DNA of 64,000 bases from Komagataeibacter sucrofermentans DSM 15973. Lineage in GTDB: Bacteria; Pseudomonadota; Alphaproteobacteria; Acetobacterales; Acetobacteraceae. A program made the position numbers and the translations under genes. Within the stretch, counting starts at the first letter, position 1; every line of letters begins with the position of its first letter. The stretch spans positions 62,001 through 126,000 of the forward strand of contig NZ_CP137159.1 in NCBI RefSeq assembly GCF_040581405.1. The letters are read 5' to 3'. Shown piece by piece: positions 26,201 through 33,851 of the stretch. The notes under the pieces were generated by a model. The model searched no databases, was not told where the DNA came from, and worked only from the letters and a program-made list of their open reading frames with translations.

Positions 26201-26455
26201 ATCGAGGAGCATGGCGACGCGCTACGTGCTGCACTCGAGGCGGGCTACGGCCGCATCCGCCCCGTGCTGATGACGGCGCTGGCCATGGTGATCGGCATGG
26301 TGCCCATGGCCATGAGCAACTCCCAGAACGCGCCGTTGGGCCGCGCCGTAATTGGCGGACTGCTGGTGGCCACCGTGTCCACGCTCCTGTTCGTGCCCTG
26401 TGTTTACGCAATCCTGCATAACCGCGCCCCCCGCAACCGCGAGGAACTGAACTGA
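23264..26455 (+). CDS. RND-family efflux pump, inner-membrane transporter
   Basis: About 1,063 residues from ATG 23264 (MNAIVVTALRRPYTFVVLSI); an in-frame ATG at 23228 has no ribosome site. It has the two-fold RND layout: a membrane helix, a large periplasmic loop, six helices, then the repeat. The proton-relay motif VGILVDDATVMIENIDAH lies in helix 4 (about 396-413). The second half has IYLLIVVNFQSWLDPFIIIS and MTALAMVIGMVPMAMS. A short cytoplasmic insert (about 500-520) is His-rich. It is the first gene of a complete tripartite operon, overlapping the adaptor by one base. Substrate unknown; drugs or organic compounds are more likely than heavy metals given the helix-4 motif. Confidence 0.93.
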   Translation: MNAIVVTALRRPYTFVVLSILIVVFGIMSVWRTPTDVFPNIRIPVVSVVWTYGGMLPEEFAGRIIYNYELMVTSTVEGIEHMESSSYYGRGIVNIYFQPGTDIGKAEAEVTAISQTVIKQLPENIPSPMVMSLDASSVPVLTLQVTSDKQTPSDLFKLAMIRVRPLLVTVPGAVVPQAYGGMDSFVMVALNQQQLQAHHLSAMDVQNALRGQNIVLPAGDQKIAATDWMVQTNATPRSMKELGDIPVKRVGNAVIYVHDVAEVYRGGHPQTNLVLVKGKQGVEIVVMKSGDASTLDVVAGAKALLPRIQKLLPPDVKVSILGDASVFVKDSIFDVVREMLTAAFLTGMVVLLFLGSWRPTVIIATSIPLAILCAIIGLHWAGQTINVMTLGGLALAVGILVDDATVMIENIDAHLEMGKTLEPAIIDAANQIVIPTFVATTCICIVWLPLFGLSGVAGWLFMPMAEAIIFAMIASFILSRTLVPTMAKYLLAGHSVAGHGDSHHCEPQVHNLQYPRRLPERFQQAFERGFNTFRERYGALLGRAIARRGRFVAIFLGVSVCSLGLYLIAGRDFFPETKSGTLQMHMRAPLGTRIEVAGREASLVEDRVNALFPGKVESMIENCGLPEGAHNQAFIPTPTIGTQDCDITIALKDEETPVWDDRAILRRDLSARFPGTVFTFQPADLTAKILNFGSPAPIDVQISGPDLRDNYDYARLLVNRLRSVPGAADVVIQQTMKTPTLFVQGNRTFGQATGMTEADLANNELMTLSGSQTVDPQYWLDPATGITFPLNVYVSQDQLTHFNNLMTIPVDKGDGDPQGRHMQLLGGISDVSATGTPGQVSHFNSMPEVDIYVSAEGADLGQVTTGVQHVLDQTRDKVPSTAAVVVRGQTETMRHAYIELVFGLVVSVLLIYLLIVVNFQSWLDPFIIISALPAALAGIAWALFLTHTRLSVPALTGAIMCMGTATANSILVVSFARERIEEHGDALRAALEAGYGRIRPVLMTALAMVIGMVPMAMSNSQNAPLGRAVIGGLLVATVSTLLFVPCVYAILHNRAPRNREELN

Positions 26456-27642
26456 TGTCCACCCGGGAATCCCGTAAGATGCTGATGCTGGCCGGTGCCA
26501 CGATCCTTGTGGGCTGGTGCGGTTACCTGCTGGTCGGGCGCATCCACCATGCCACCGCCCTGCGGCGCGATGCCGCGGCTGCCACCATCCCCGATGTAAT
26601 GGTCATCTCGCCCCACAGGGAGGCCCGCCATGTCAGCCTCGACCTGCCCGGCACTGTCGAGGCGTGGTACCAGGCCCCCATCTACCCGCAGGCCTCGGGC
26701 TATGTGCATATGTGGTACAAGGACTACGGCGCCCGCGTGGCGGCAGGCGACGTACTGGCCGAGATCAACACCCCCGGCCTTGATGCCCAGTTTGCCCAGG
26801 CGCAGGCTGACCTTCAGTCCTCGCAGGCCAAATACGACCTCGCCGTCGTGACTGCCCAGCGCTGGCGGCTGATGGGCAAGTCACAGGCGGTATCGGGCCA
26901 GTCGGTATCGGTGCAGGACGCCAACGAGAAATCGGCCTCGGCTGATCTCGAAGCCGCACGCCACAACCTTGACCGCTACGCCGCCCTTGAGCGCTTCAAG
27001 GTGATTGTCGCCCCCTTTGATGGCGTGGTGACGGAGCGTGACATCAACGTTGGCGACTACGTGCACGAAGGCGGCGGCAACCTCAATGCCACGGGGGCGG
27101 CGAGCGAACTGTTCAGCGTGGCCGATACGCACCAGATGCGGCTGTTCGTCTCGATACCGGAGAACATGTCCTACATTCTCCAGCCCGGCCTGCATGCCAG
27201 CGTGCGGGTGCCGCAGTTCCCCGACCGTACGTTCGAGGCGAAGTTCCTGACCGTATCAGGCGGCTACGACCCCGATACCCGCACCAGCGTGAGTGAATTC
27301 GTGATTGATAATTCCGACCACGCCCTGTGGCCCGGCACCTTTGCCGCCGTAACCCTGAGCGCGCCCGAGCAGGTAGCCCATCAGACCATTCCCACCGGCG
27401 CGCTGGTGTTTCAGGAGCATGGCATGCAGGTCGCCGTGGTGGATGGGCAGGGCCACGCGCATTTCCATGACATAACGGTGGGCCGCATGGGCGACGGGGC
27501 GACGCAGGTGCTCTCGGGCATAAACCCCGATGACCGGATCATCGACAACCCGCCCGCCGACCTGCTGGAAGGCGAGCGCGTGCATGTGGTCCAGCCCGCT
27601 ACCGGATACAGCAACGACGCCGATGAAAAGGACGATGAATGA
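26455..27642 (+). CDS. RND efflux adaptor (membrane fusion protein)
   Basis: 395 residues. An N-terminal membrane anchor (MLMLAGATILVGWCGYLLVG) is followed by a lipoyl half-motif (WYQAPIYPQASGYVHMWYKD), an alpha-hairpin rich in Ala/Gln (about 100-160), a second lipoyl half with VIVAPFDGVVTERDINVGDY, and beta-barrel and membrane-proximal domains. It bridges the pump and the outer-membrane channel. The start overlaps the pump stop (TGATG) and the end overlaps the channel gene (ATGA), so the three are translated together. Confidence 0.93.
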   Translation: MSTRESRKMLMLAGATILVGWCGYLLVGRIHHATALRRDAAAATIPDVMVISPHREARHVSLDLPGTVEAWYQAPIYPQASGYVHMWYKDYGARVAAGDVLAEINTPGLDAQFAQAQADLQSSQAKYDLAVVTAQRWRLMGKSQAVSGQSVSVQDANEKSASADLEAARHNLDRYAALERFKVIVAPFDGVVTERDINVGDYVHEGGGNLNATGAASELFSVADTHQMRLFVSIPENMSYILQPGLHASVRVPQFPDRTFEAKFLTVSGGYDPDTRTSVSEFVIDNSDHALWPGTFAAVTLSAPEQVAHQTIPTGALVFQEHGMQVAVVDGQGHAHFHDITVGRMGDGATQVLSGINPDDRIIDNPPADLLEGERVHVVQPATGYSNDADEKDDE

Positions 27643-29225
27643 TGGCCCCCACCATTCGCCGCCCCACGTTCAAGGGGGCTGCCTGCGCCGTATCACTGTT
27701 GTCACTGGCGGGGTGCGACCTTGCGCCTGCCTATCATGCGCCGCATTACGTCATTCCCGCCACATGGCAGGGTCAGGCCCCGTTTGGCGTGGCCCACCCG
27801 ATGGATGACACCATTCCTGCGCAGTGGTGGCAGGGTTTTGCCGACCCCGAACTTGATACGCTGGAAGAGGCGGCCATGGCCCATAACGGCGACCTGCAGG
27901 CCGCAAGCGAGCGCTTTTTGCAGGCGCGCGCCATTGTAAGCGAAGCGCGCGCCGACCTGCTGCCGCATTTTGGTGTAGCCTTTGGCGGCAGCAACAACAA
28001 AAGCTCGGCCGAGCGGCTGTTCCGCTACAAGGGGCCGATTACGGATTCCGATGAGTTCTATGGCGGCATGGCCTCGTGGGAGCCTGATTTCTGGTCCTCC
28101 ATCCGCAACCGCGTGCGCCTGCAAAAAGACTACGCGCAGGAACAGGCCGCGCAATACGCCGCCGCACGGCTAAGCCTGCAGGCCGAACTGGCCAGCGATT
28201 ACTTTACCCTGCGCGGGCTGGATGCACAGGCGGCGATCTATACGCAGTCGATCCGCTATTATGAGGAATCCCTGCGTGTGACCCAGACCCGGCTGATGGA
28301 TCAGGCAGCCTCCCGGCTGGATGTGGCGCGTGCGCAGAACCAGCTTTACACCACGCAGGCCCGCCTGCTCGACATTCAGGCCCAGCGCGAGGTGATGGAG
28401 CATGCGGTTGCGGTTCTGGTCAATGTCGCGCCCTCATCCTTCCATATTGCGCCCGATGCCCACCTCAATACCACCCGCTTCGCACTGTCCGCCCCCCTGC
28501 CCTCGGACCTGTTGCAGCGCAGGCCCGACATTGCCATGAGCGAGCGCCAGATGGCGCAGGCCAACCGGGCCATTGGCATTGCGCGCGCCGCGTTCTACCC
28601 ACACGTATCCTTCCAGATGAACGGGGGGTTTGATGATAACGGCTTCAACCTTGCCAACCTGGCCAACAGCATGTGGTCATATGGCGCCACCGTGACCATG
28701 CCGGTGTTTGAGGGCGGGCTGCGGCGCGCGCAGTTGCAGCAGAGCTGGTCCGCCTACCGTGAAACGCGCGACCATTACCGCGTGACCATTCTCAACGCCT
28801 TTCGCGATGTGGAAGATGGCCTGTCGCGCACCAACCGGCTTGATGGCGAAAACGGCCGCCTGCGTGCCGCCGTAGGAGCCGCCAGCCAGACGCAGGACAT
28901 CACCATGAACCTGTATAAAGGCGGACTTGCCACCTATCTCGATGTGCTGATCGCGCAGGTCAGCACGCTTGATGCCCGCATACAGCAGGCCGAAATCCAG
29001 ACCCGTTACCTGCAGGTGCAGGTTGGCCTGATCCGGGCCTGCGGCGGGGGATGGAATGCCGCAAGCCTGCCCGCGCCCGACAAGCTCTTCTCGGTAGACC
29101 CGCTCCAGTATTCCGGCCTGCATAACGCACGCCCCGCAGGCGATGTGCCGCCGCCCCACAGCCACGGCCCCGACCCGGATGACAACCTGACCGGGCCAAT
29201 CCTCTCGCCGCATACCAGCCCGTGA
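27639..29225 (+). CDS. NodT-family outer-membrane efflux lipoprotein
   Basis: 528 residues. A lipoprotein signal ends in SLAGC (Cys 26), then comes the TolC-like fold: two long helical repeats (about 80-270 and 290-480) with the NodT landmarks TIPAQWWQGFADPELDTL, then ADLLPHFGV and SDLLQRRPDIAMSERQM. The C-terminal 50 residues are Pro/His-rich (PPHSHGPDPDD) and dispensable-looking. It provides the exit duct for the RND pump. A strong terminator follows 7 nt after the stop. Confidence 0.92.
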   Translation: MMAPTIRRPTFKGAACAVSLLSLAGCDLAPAYHAPHYVIPATWQGQAPFGVAHPMDDTIPAQWWQGFADPELDTLEEAAMAHNGDLQAASERFLQARAIVSEARADLLPHFGVAFGGSNNKSSAERLFRYKGPITDSDEFYGGMASWEPDFWSSIRNRVRLQKDYAQEQAAQYAAARLSLQAELASDYFTLRGLDAQAAIYTQSIRYYEESLRVTQTRLMDQAASRLDVARAQNQLYTTQARLLDIQAQREVMEHAVAVLVNVAPSSFHIAPDAHLNTTRFALSAPLPSDLLQRRPDIAMSERQMAQANRAIGIARAAFYPHVSFQMNGGFDDNGFNLANLANSMWSYGATVTMPVFEGGLRRAQLQQSWSAYRETRDHYRVTILNAFRDVEDGLSRTNRLDGENGRLRAAVGAASQTQDITMNLYKGGLATYLDVLIAQVSTLDARIQQAEIQTRYLQVQVGLIRACGGGWNAASLPAPDKLFSVDPLQYSGLHNARPAGDVPPPHSHGPDPDDNLTGPILSPHTSP

Positions 29226-29231
29226 AAACAA

Positions 29232-29264
29232 GGGCATGCAGGGGGAGGACGCCCCTGCCTGCCC
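29232..29264 (+). terminator. Terminator of the RND efflux operon
   Basis: GGGCATGCAGGGG and CCCCTGCCTGCCC form a 13-bp stem with one mismatch and a 7-nt loop, followed by TCGCTTTTA. It lies just after the outer-membrane factor stop and is the expected end of the efflux transcript. Confidence 0.75.
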
Positions 29265-29299
29265 TCGCTTTTACCCACAGGGCCTCGGCATGCACGAGA

Positions 29300-29552
29300 T
29301 CGACCGCGTAGGCCCGCACGCCTTCACTGATCAGACTGATTGGCTGGAGAACGCCTTCATCAAGCGTCTGTGACGGTCACTGAAATACGAATACGTCTTC
29401 CTGCATGCTTTTCAGATCGGCTCATATCTCCGTGCAGGCCTCGCGCAACGGATCGCCCGTTACAACGGGCAGCGTCCTCATACTGCGCCAATGTCGTCAG
29501 AATGGCAGCATGACATCAATCGGGTATAGATTATTCAACCCTAAAAACTGTC
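29300..29552 (+). pseudogene. IS3-family orfB 3' remnant
   Basis: The plus strand codes WLENAFIKRL, a stop, then RSLKYEYVFLHAFQIGSYLR and RIARYNGQRPHTA, the C-terminal end of an IS3 integrase domain; the Glu of the DDE triad is followed at once by a premature TGA. The end CTGTCCGAAC at about 29546 is the inverted counterpart of the terminus of the intact IS3 element at 29848. This is therefore a diverged relative in opposite orientation. Confidence 0.75.
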
Positions 29553-29639
29553 CGAACAAACGGGGCCAACGCTCCTGTTACGGTCTACAGGTTCGGTTCA
29601 TACTGTGGGAAATATTACCTTATCAACCGATGTTTCTCC

Positions 29640-29715
29640 TTACCGCACCAGTTCAAGTCCAGCCCCAAATGTCGCAGCTACAGCCGCTCGACGAGCGATT
29701 AATCCCTCAGTGTAG
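29640..29715 (-). pseudogene. scpA-like gene fragment
   Basis: Read on the minus strand, about 23 codons give YTEGLIARRAAVAATFGAGL then ELV. This matches the C-terminal part of the ScpA homologue at 41303-42118 (YTEAGETIGRRTAVAATFVA, GLELV), and the two are similar in DNA sequence. Only this scrap remains, between two IS3 ends. Confidence 0.65.
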
Positions 29716-29902
29716 GTGTTGTTATTGTTTGATGGTAGGATGATAAATGTTTGATGGGATTACGCGGGATTCGGTGGCATATATCGAGCTAATCCTACTG
29801 CCATAATTCTATCTCACGTGGTCTGGTTTTTTGCGTGAAACTTGAGGTGGTCCCGTCCGTTCGGACAGTTTTGCGGGCTTGATAAGCTATACCCGGTTGT
29901 TG

Positions 29903-30781
29903 TTATGCCGCCCTTCTGACGGCGTTGCTGTTGGCCCTCTGGTCCGGGGTTAACCCCGGACCAGAGGGCGTCGGCACGTTATGATACGCCTCATCGGGCG
30001 TTCGTCCAGCCAGCGCCGCATGCAGACGCCTTTCGTTATAATGGGCGATCCATCTGCCAAGCCCGCCCCTCAGTTCTGATCCGGTCTCGAACGCGTGCAG
30101 GTAGACGCATTCATATTTCAGCGACCGCCACAGACGCTCGATGAACACGTTATCCAGCCATCGCCCACGCCCGTCCATACTGATGCGGATCTGACGCTCT
30201 TCCAGTATCCCGGTGAAACGGGGTGTCGTAAATTGCGACCCCTGGTCAGTATTGAAAATGTCCGGGGCGCCATAGCGCATGAGGGCATCCTGTAGCGCCT
30301 CGATACAGAACTCCACGTCCATCGTGTTCGACAGACGCCAGGACAGGACCTTGCGCGTGAACCAGTCCATGATCGCCACGAGATAGAGAAATCCCCGTTT
30401 CATGGGAATATATGTGATATCGGAACACCAGACTTGGTCAGGCCGATTGATGACCAGATCCCGTAGCAGATATGGATATTTCCGATGCTCCGGATGGGGC
30501 ACGGTCGTGCGCGGCTTCTGGTAGATCGCCCGCAGGCCCATGATCGCCATGAGCCGCCGGACCCGCTTGCGGCCCACTTCATGTCCCAGGCGGCGCAGAT
30601 GCCATGTCATCTGCCGTGAGCCATAATACGGCGTTTCCAGGAACTGGGCGTCGATCAGCCGCATCAGCTCCAGATTGGCCTCGCTCTGTGGCACAGGCCG
30701 ATAGTAGACGCCCGACCGGTTGAGTTGCAGCAGCGTGCATTGCCGGATTATCGGCAGGCGCGCTCGCTTCGGGTCAATCAT
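29903..30781 (-). CDS. IS3-family transposase OrfB
   Basis: 292 residues with a complete rve integrase core: Asp in VWCSDITYIPMKRGFLYLVA, Asp in DIFNTDQGSQFTTPRF and Glu in NVFIERLWRSLKYE, all at normal spacing. The N-terminal HTH_21 region (YYGSRQMTWHLRRLGHEVGR) is present. The start overlaps the orfA stop by ATGA, so expression probably depends on coupling or on a frameshift that fuses OrfA and OrfB. Intact. Confidence 0.93.
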   Translation of the reverse strand: MIDPKRARLPIIRQCTLLQLNRSGVYYRPVPQSEANLELMRLIDAQFLETPYYGSRQMTWHLRRLGHEVGRKRVRRLMAIMGLRAIYQKPRTTVPHPEHRKYPYLLRDLVINRPDQVWCSDITYIPMKRGFLYLVAIMDWFTRKVLSWRLSNTMDVEFCIEALQDALMRYGAPDIFNTDQGSQFTTPRFTGILEERQIRISMDGRGRWLDNVFIERLWRSLKYECVYLHAFETGSELRGGLGRWIAHYNERRLHAALAGRTPDEAYHNVPTPSGPGLTPDQRANSNAVRRAA

Positions 30782-31089
30782 CTGCCGCCTCTGATCGCGC
30801 CCAACCGAGCAGAGGCATCGCGTAAAAAATCCCGTTCCACCAGAAGCTCGCCTATCTTCGCGTGCAGTTTCTCCACGTCAGCTGGGCTGACCGGGGGCTC
30901 AGCCACCGTCTTCCCGGAAAAGGTCGCCGCCATCCCCTCGATCGCCTGCCGTTTCCACTGGGCGATCATCGTCTGATGCACCCCATATTTCGAAGCCAGT
31001 TCCGCCAGCGTCAGTTCCCCACGGATCGCCTCCAGCGCAACCCGTGACTTGAACTCTGCCGCATACCGTTTCCGCGTAACCTTGCCCAT
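30778..31089 (-). CDS. IS3-family transposase OrfA
   Basis: 103 residues. An N-terminal HTH (KRYAAEFKSRVALEAIRGEL, then LASKYGVHQTMIAQWKRQA) is followed by a leucine-zipper-like helix (VEKLHAKIGELLVERDFLRD). OrfA binds the element ends and regulates transposition, and as OrfAB forms the active transposase. Normal length for the group. Confidence 0.92.
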   Translation of the reverse strand: MGKVTRKRYAAEFKSRVALEAIRGELTLAELASKYGVHQTMIAQWKRQAIEGMAATFSGKTVAEPPVSPADVEKLHAKIGELLVERDFLRDASARLGAIRGGR

Positions 31090-31150
31090 AAAACCCGTCC
31101 TCGTTCAGGCCAGATGATAGCTTATCGCCCTGTCCGAAAAATGGGGACCA

Positions 31151-32505
31151 TGTGTGGACGGCCCTGACGATGCAAGTGGAAAGTATGACTTTGATGGTCG
31201 GGTGCAGCCATGTGTCCGGCCTGTTTGCGCAGCCCGGGGGCTGCTGGCCCTGATGAAGTCCGCGGATTGGATCCCTGATCACCTCTGCGCGCTTTTTCTG
31301 CGCTTGGTCCCGTCGGGTTTATCCTCTCCCCGGCCTGACCGGTTCGCCATCATATCTCACCACTCCGCACATTCACCTTCGTCGCTTTTGGTGTTCGACG
31401 AGGGCGAATCTCTGAATTCTTTCAGGCGCTCCTGGCGCTGTATACATTGCCCGTTGTGAGGAGTGCCCAGACAATCCTGGCAGTCTTGTTGGCGAGAGCG
31501 ACAGATACGACACGCGCCGCCTTCTTCTCGAGCAACTTTGCGGCCCATTGACGACTGGCGTTTTCCTTGCGTGCAAGACGGATCACCGCCGTGGCGCCCA
31601 GCACGAGCAGGCGTCTGAGATAGCTATCCCCCTGTTTGCTGATGCCAACCTGTCGTTCCTTGCCACCACTGCTGTGACTTTTGGGCGTCAGACCGAGCCA
31701 CGCAGCGAATTGACGGCCTGACCGGAAAGTCGAGGCATCCGGAACGGCCGCGACGATCGCGCTGGCAGTGATCGGGCCGATACCGGGAATGCCAGCCAAC
31801 CGACGGCTGACACTGCTTGCCCGATGTTCCGCGACGATCTGCTTCTCGATATCGTCGATGCGTTGCTCAAGAGCCCGCAGATGCGCGACAATTTCCTGAA
31901 ACAGTTTCCGAGCGGGCTCGGGCAACATCTCCTGCTCCGCATGCAGCAATGTAATCATCTGGTTCAGGCCCGCGACGCCAGCTGCCGATATAATACCGAA
32001 CTCGGCAAGGTGCCCCCGCAGGGCATTGACCTGCATGGTTCTTTGACGCACCAGCAAATCCCTCGTCTTGTGCTGAAGCAACGCTGCCTGCTGAGCCGGT
32101 GACTTGACTGGCACGAAGCGCATCGTCGGGCGGGTCACCGCCTCGCAGATCGCCTCGGCGTCAGCGGCATCAGTTTTACCCCGCTTGACGTAGGGCTTCA
32201 CATAGACCGGCGGCATCATCTTGACCGTATGTCCGATAGCCGCAATCGAGCGCGCCCAGTAATGCGACGTGCCACACGCTTCCATACCGACCAGGCATGG
32301 CGGGAGTGTTTCAAAAAACCGGAGAACTTCACCGCGCCGTAAGCGACGGCGTACGAGAATGTTCCCAAGACTATCGATCCCATGCACCTGAAAAACATTC
32401 TTGGCCAGGTCGAGGCCAATCGTCGAAATCGTTCCCATAGGTGGCTCCATGCGTTGCAGACGGTGACGATTTCATCCTCGCACATTTCGTGCGGGGGCCG
32501 TCCAC
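31151..32505 (-). mobile_element. IS110-family element (IS1111-like)
   Basis: About 1.35 kb around a single DEDD transposase gene. The left end starts TGTGTGGACGGCCC directly against the IS3 end, and the right end reads GGGCCGTCCACA, so there is a roughly 11-bp inverted repeat, TGTGGACGGCC. Such subterminal repeats point to the IS1111 branch. Exact ends are uncertain by several bases. Confidence 0.75.
31422..32438 (-). CDS. IS110-family transposase
   Basis: About 338 residues from MGTISTIGLDLAKNVFQVHG; an upstream ATG adds four residues. The N-terminal DEDD RuvC-like domain has the first Asp in GLDLAK and KRGKTDAADAEAICEAVTRP. A coiled region lies at about 180-210, and the C-terminal Transposase_20 domain has LAGIPGIGPITASAIVA and the conserved Ser-containing region near LGLTPKSHSSGGKERQVGI. 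Intact. These enzymes use an RNA-guided, non-DDE mechanism in the IS110 group. Confidence 0.92.
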   Translation of the reverse strand: MGTISTIGLDLAKNVFQVHGIDSLGNILVRRRLRRGEVLRFFETLPPCLVGMEACGTSHYWARSIAAIGHTVKMMPPVYVKPYVKRGKTDAADAEAICEAVTRPTMRFVPVKSPAQQAALLQHKTRDLLVRQRTMQVNALRGHLAEFGIISAAGVAGLNQMITLLHAEQEMLPEPARKLFQEIVAHLRALEQRIDDIEKQIVAEHRASSVSRRLAGIPGIGPITASAIVAAVPDASTFRSGRQFAAWLGLTPKSHSSGGKERQVGISKQGDSYLRRLLVLGATAVIRLARKENASRQWAAKLLEKKAARVVSVALANKTARIVWALLTTGNVYSARSA

Positions 32506-32514
32506 AACATCACC

Positions 32515-32580
32515 TCTTTGATACGAACTGGACGGCGGCGAGGAATGTGGATTTGAGCTTGTCGTAGCGTGTTTCGACGG
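32515..32580 (-). pseudogene. IS5-family transposase C-terminal scrap
   Basis: About 20 codons read ETRYDKLKSTFLAAVQFVS, the typical last helix of IS5-type transposases. It abuts IS110 on one side and an IS66 piece on the other. Nothing else of the element remains. Confidence 0.6.
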
Positions 32581-33001
32581 CTCGAAACTGTTGGAGTTTC
32601 CGATGCCTTGACCATGGTCCCTGGCACGTTTGATGGGATCGTCTTCGGCGATCGCCGTTTCCAGATCCTCGAGTTCGAGTTCCAACTTGCTCGAGCAGGC
32701 GTCGGCCGCGCTCAGAAGACGCACCGAAGCGATCTTGCCGCATCTTTGCTATCAGCAATTTCAGATGCGCGACCATCGCCTCGGCACCCGTTGCGCGCCG
32801 TTCAACCTCCTGACGGGCCACCACGTCATCCGCCGGTGACGGCGAGATAAACCAGCTGCGTTCCAGCCATTTGGCGTAGAGCGACATGCCCAGCCCGTCG
32901 TGCCAGAGAACCTCGATCAGATCCCCGCGTCGCCCCCGGAACAGGTAGAGATCACCAACATATGGATTATGACCCAGTGCCTCCTGCACCCGCAGTGCCA
33001 A
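32581..33001 (-). pseudogene. IS66 tnpB/tnpC mosaic fragment
   Basis: The minus strand codes NPYVGDLYLFRGRRGDLIEV then LWHDGLGMSLYAKWLERSWF, the core of IS66 TnpB (Orf2). It then jumps to MVAHLKLLIAKMRQDRFGAS and SERGRRLLEQ, the N-terminus of TnpC, with a later frameshift into LELELEDLETAIAEDDP. Both genes are internally deleted, and the TnpC catalytic domain is absent. Confidence 0.75.
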
Positions 33002-33407
33002 GGCGCATATCGGTCGTTTCCGTTGAATCTGCCTGCACTTTCTTTCGAATAATCGACATCAGTGTCTGATTTCCCGCATTGGGGATCATAACGATATGGA
33101 CACGCCCATACCGTTTCAACAGACCGAAGACAGCCCCTTTTCCAGCAGCACCCCGGCCCCGTTTTCCTTTGCGATGTCCACCGGAATAGCTCTTATTGAC
33201 TTCGATTTCATTTGAGACCGGTACCTCATGAGCAATCTGTCCCGCGCTGATCTCTCGCAATTTGCGGTAATAAGGGGTCGCTGTATTGCGATTGACACCG
33301 AGAAGTTCGGCGGCATTCCGGGTGGGTGTCCCCGCGACGAAGTACTCCAGAAGGCGTTTTGGATGCTGACAGGCAGCCGACCGCGACGACGTGCTTTCAT
33401 GCGGCAT
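33001..33407 (-). pseudogene. IS1595-family (ISXO2-like) transposase fragment
   Basis: About 135 codons: LLEYFVAGTPTRNAAELLGV then NRNTATPYYRKLREI (HTH), followed by EIEVNKSYSGGHRKGKRGRG, the conserved region around the first catalytic residue, where D/E-ESYFGG is usual. NKSYSGG lacks the acidic residue. The frame then stops before the rest of the catalytic domain and merges with the IS66 scrap. The cut lies just beyond the end of the dynamin/HerA operon. Confidence 0.75.
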
Positions 33408-33428
33408 ATTAAGCCTTTATTGGCTTAC

Positions 33429-33848
33429 CTATGCCAGACCCAAAAAGAATTGGAGAAAATCCAACATAGACTTTTCGATATTTTCCGCAATACCTGCTAT
33501 CTGCCAAGAAAAAACCTTCCTCTCCTCATTGTCATACAGATACCATGCGCCATCACCACTTCCAGCAAGAGGAAGCATCGTGCCGGGAAATTCGGGAACT
33601 CGTTGTAGCGCCTGATACGCATGAAGCACGTTCAGATAATAAGTTTCAGGGACACCTAGACCATAAGTTTCCCTATCCTTAAAAAGGATAGTACCGAATT
33701 CTTTCAGATAAAATTTATAATCTTCTGAAACAGGAAAATTTACATCCCTTTCCAGTGCAAGGATATCGTCTTCCGATGCCGGAGTGAAAAGAGCCCCGTT
33801 TTCAACCAGAAATTTCTTTAATTCTATCACACTACCTGTCCCTGACAT
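33429..33848 (-). CDS. SMI1/KNR4 (SUKH) family immunity-like protein
   Basis: 139 residues, cytoplasmic. The SUKH pattern is clear: ALERDVNFPVSEDYKFYLKE-FG near residues 28-50, then LNVLHAYQALQRVPEFPGTM and LPLAGSGDGAWYLYDNEE. SUKH proteins are the commonest immunity proteins of bacterial polymorphic nuclease toxins. The gene starts only 3 nt after the stop of the LHH-nuclease-like protein, the expected place for its immunity protein. It is the last gene of the five-gene operon; IS debris begins 20 nt further on. Confidence 0.85.
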   Translation of the reverse strand: MSGTGSVIELKKFLVENGALFTPASEDDILALERDVNFPVSEDYKFYLKEFGTILFKDRETYGLGVPETYYLNVLHAYQALQRVPEFPGTMLPLAGSGDGAWYLYDNEERKVFSWQIAGIAENIEKSMLDFLQFFLGLA

Positions 33849-33851
33849 AAC

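Larger units (their letters stand above)
29848..31150 (-). mobile_element. IS3-family element, apparently intact
   Basis: About 1,303 bp with imperfect 21-bp terminal repeats that begin TGGTCCC and end TTCGGACAG, followed inward by GATAAGCTAT on both sides. It contains orfA and orfB with an ATGA overlap. No matching target duplication is visible at the flanks, which may reflect rearrangement with the neighbouring IS110 element. Confidence 0.8.

Noticed and set aside
23288-29237. Many long frames antisense to the RND operon genes
   Set aside because: They are shadows produced by the high-GC codon bias of the real genes; the translations are His/Arg/Gln-rich with no domains.
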